DNA of 6,097 bases, from the NCBI GenBank assembly GCA_025450375.1, contig JANWHO010000115.1:1-6097 (forward strand). The letters are read 5' to 3'. Each line of letters begins with the position of its first letter. Position 1 is the stretch's first letter. Below the pieces are notes generated by a model. The model was given only the letters and a program-made list of their open reading frames with translations. It ran no database searches and was not told where the DNA came from. Of the stretch, positions 5,884 through 6,097 are shown one piece after another. This DNA is from Chloroflexota bacterium. GTDB taxonomy: Bacteria > Chloroflexota > UBA5177 > JANWHV01. Position numbers and translations under genes: made by a program.

Positions 5884-6097
5884 ATGCCGTGGGATAGCGA
5901 GAAGGCCGCCTATGTGATAGGCGTCGATCTCGGCACCTCGAGCCTGAAGGCGTTGCTCCTACGCCAGGATGGCTGGGTCGCCGGCGCGATCACCCGGAGC
6001 TACCCGCTGGCCATGCCCCAACCTGGCTGGGCGGAACAAGATCCCCAGGAGTGGTGGATCATTGCCTGCGCGGCGATTCGCGCCCTGCTCGATGACA
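5884..6097 (+). CDS. FGGY-family carbohydrate kinase, N-terminal part (xylulokinase-like)
   Basis: The first 71 codons of a kinase are present and the frame runs off the window; the family is normally about 500 residues. These ATP-dependent enzymes phosphorylate sugars or polyols such as xylulose, ribulose, gluconate or glycerol in the cytoplasm. The visible part begins with the first strand and phosphate-binding motif, VIGVDLGTSSLKALLL (11-26), with Asp15, Gly17 and Thr18 in the usual places. PQPGWAEQDPQEWW (45-58) is the family's next hallmark, whose xylulokinase-like form is PxPGWxEQDPxxWW. The ATG at 5884 has a good ribosome binding site; an in-frame ATG at 5848 would add 12 residues (MATVPILEEPTD). 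It is divergent from the ROK gene and probably phosphorylates the sugar imported by the neighbouring transporter. Substrate cannot be fixed without the rest of the protein. Confidence 0.92.
   Translation, partial: MPWDSEKAAYVIGVDLGTSSLKALLLRQDGWVAGAITRSYPLAMPQPGWAEQDPQEWWIIACAAIRALLDD

Overview
The window is GC-rich, gene-dense bacterial DNA that reads as one carbohydrate uptake locus. The solute-binding protein has an ordinary signal peptide ending in A-R-A with no lipobox cysteine, which fits a soluble periplasmic protein of a diderm. The half-size transporter ATPase resembles the FrcA type known from alphaproteobacteria. I therefore lean towards an alphaproteobacterium-like diderm, but with low confidence; other GC-rich phyla cannot be excluded from sequence alone.

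Layout from right to left. At 5884-6097 (+) is the start of an FGGY-family sugar kinase, cut by the window edge. Divergent from it, at 4439-5680 (-), is a ROK-family transcriptional regulator with an N-terminal helix-turn-helix. Downstream of it on the same strand come a promoter and a perfect 13-bp-arm palindrome (4332-4364). These precede a CUT2-type sugar ABC transporter in the order binding protein (3151-4158), permease (1854-2888), ATPase (852-1679). The series ends with pxpA, the 5-oxoprolinase subunit A / LamB-YcsF family (13-795). A further gene probably begins at position 9 on the minus strand.

Working model: the ROK protein senses a sugar or sugar derivative and represses both the transporter operon and the kinase gene. 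The main support is two related operator-like sites. One is the perfect palindrome at 4332-4364. The other is an imperfect version at 5823-5846 with the same CCTA-7 nt-TAG core, 17 of 24 positions identical. Each lies just downstream of a candidate sigma-70 promoter. The imported sugar would then be phosphorylated by the FGGY kinase. The substrate cannot be fixed from this window. The regulatory layout and the presence of pxpA in a sugar operon are the most notable points; all protein families here are known, and I see no previously undescribed protein system.

Non-coding stretches: 2889-3150 carries a strong 15-bp hairpin and short repeats; 1680-1853 carries a smaller hairpin; 4159-4438 is the regulatory and leader region of the transporter operon; 5681-5883 is the divergent control region. 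No tRNA, rRNA, CRISPR array, insertion sequence or riboswitch was recognised.
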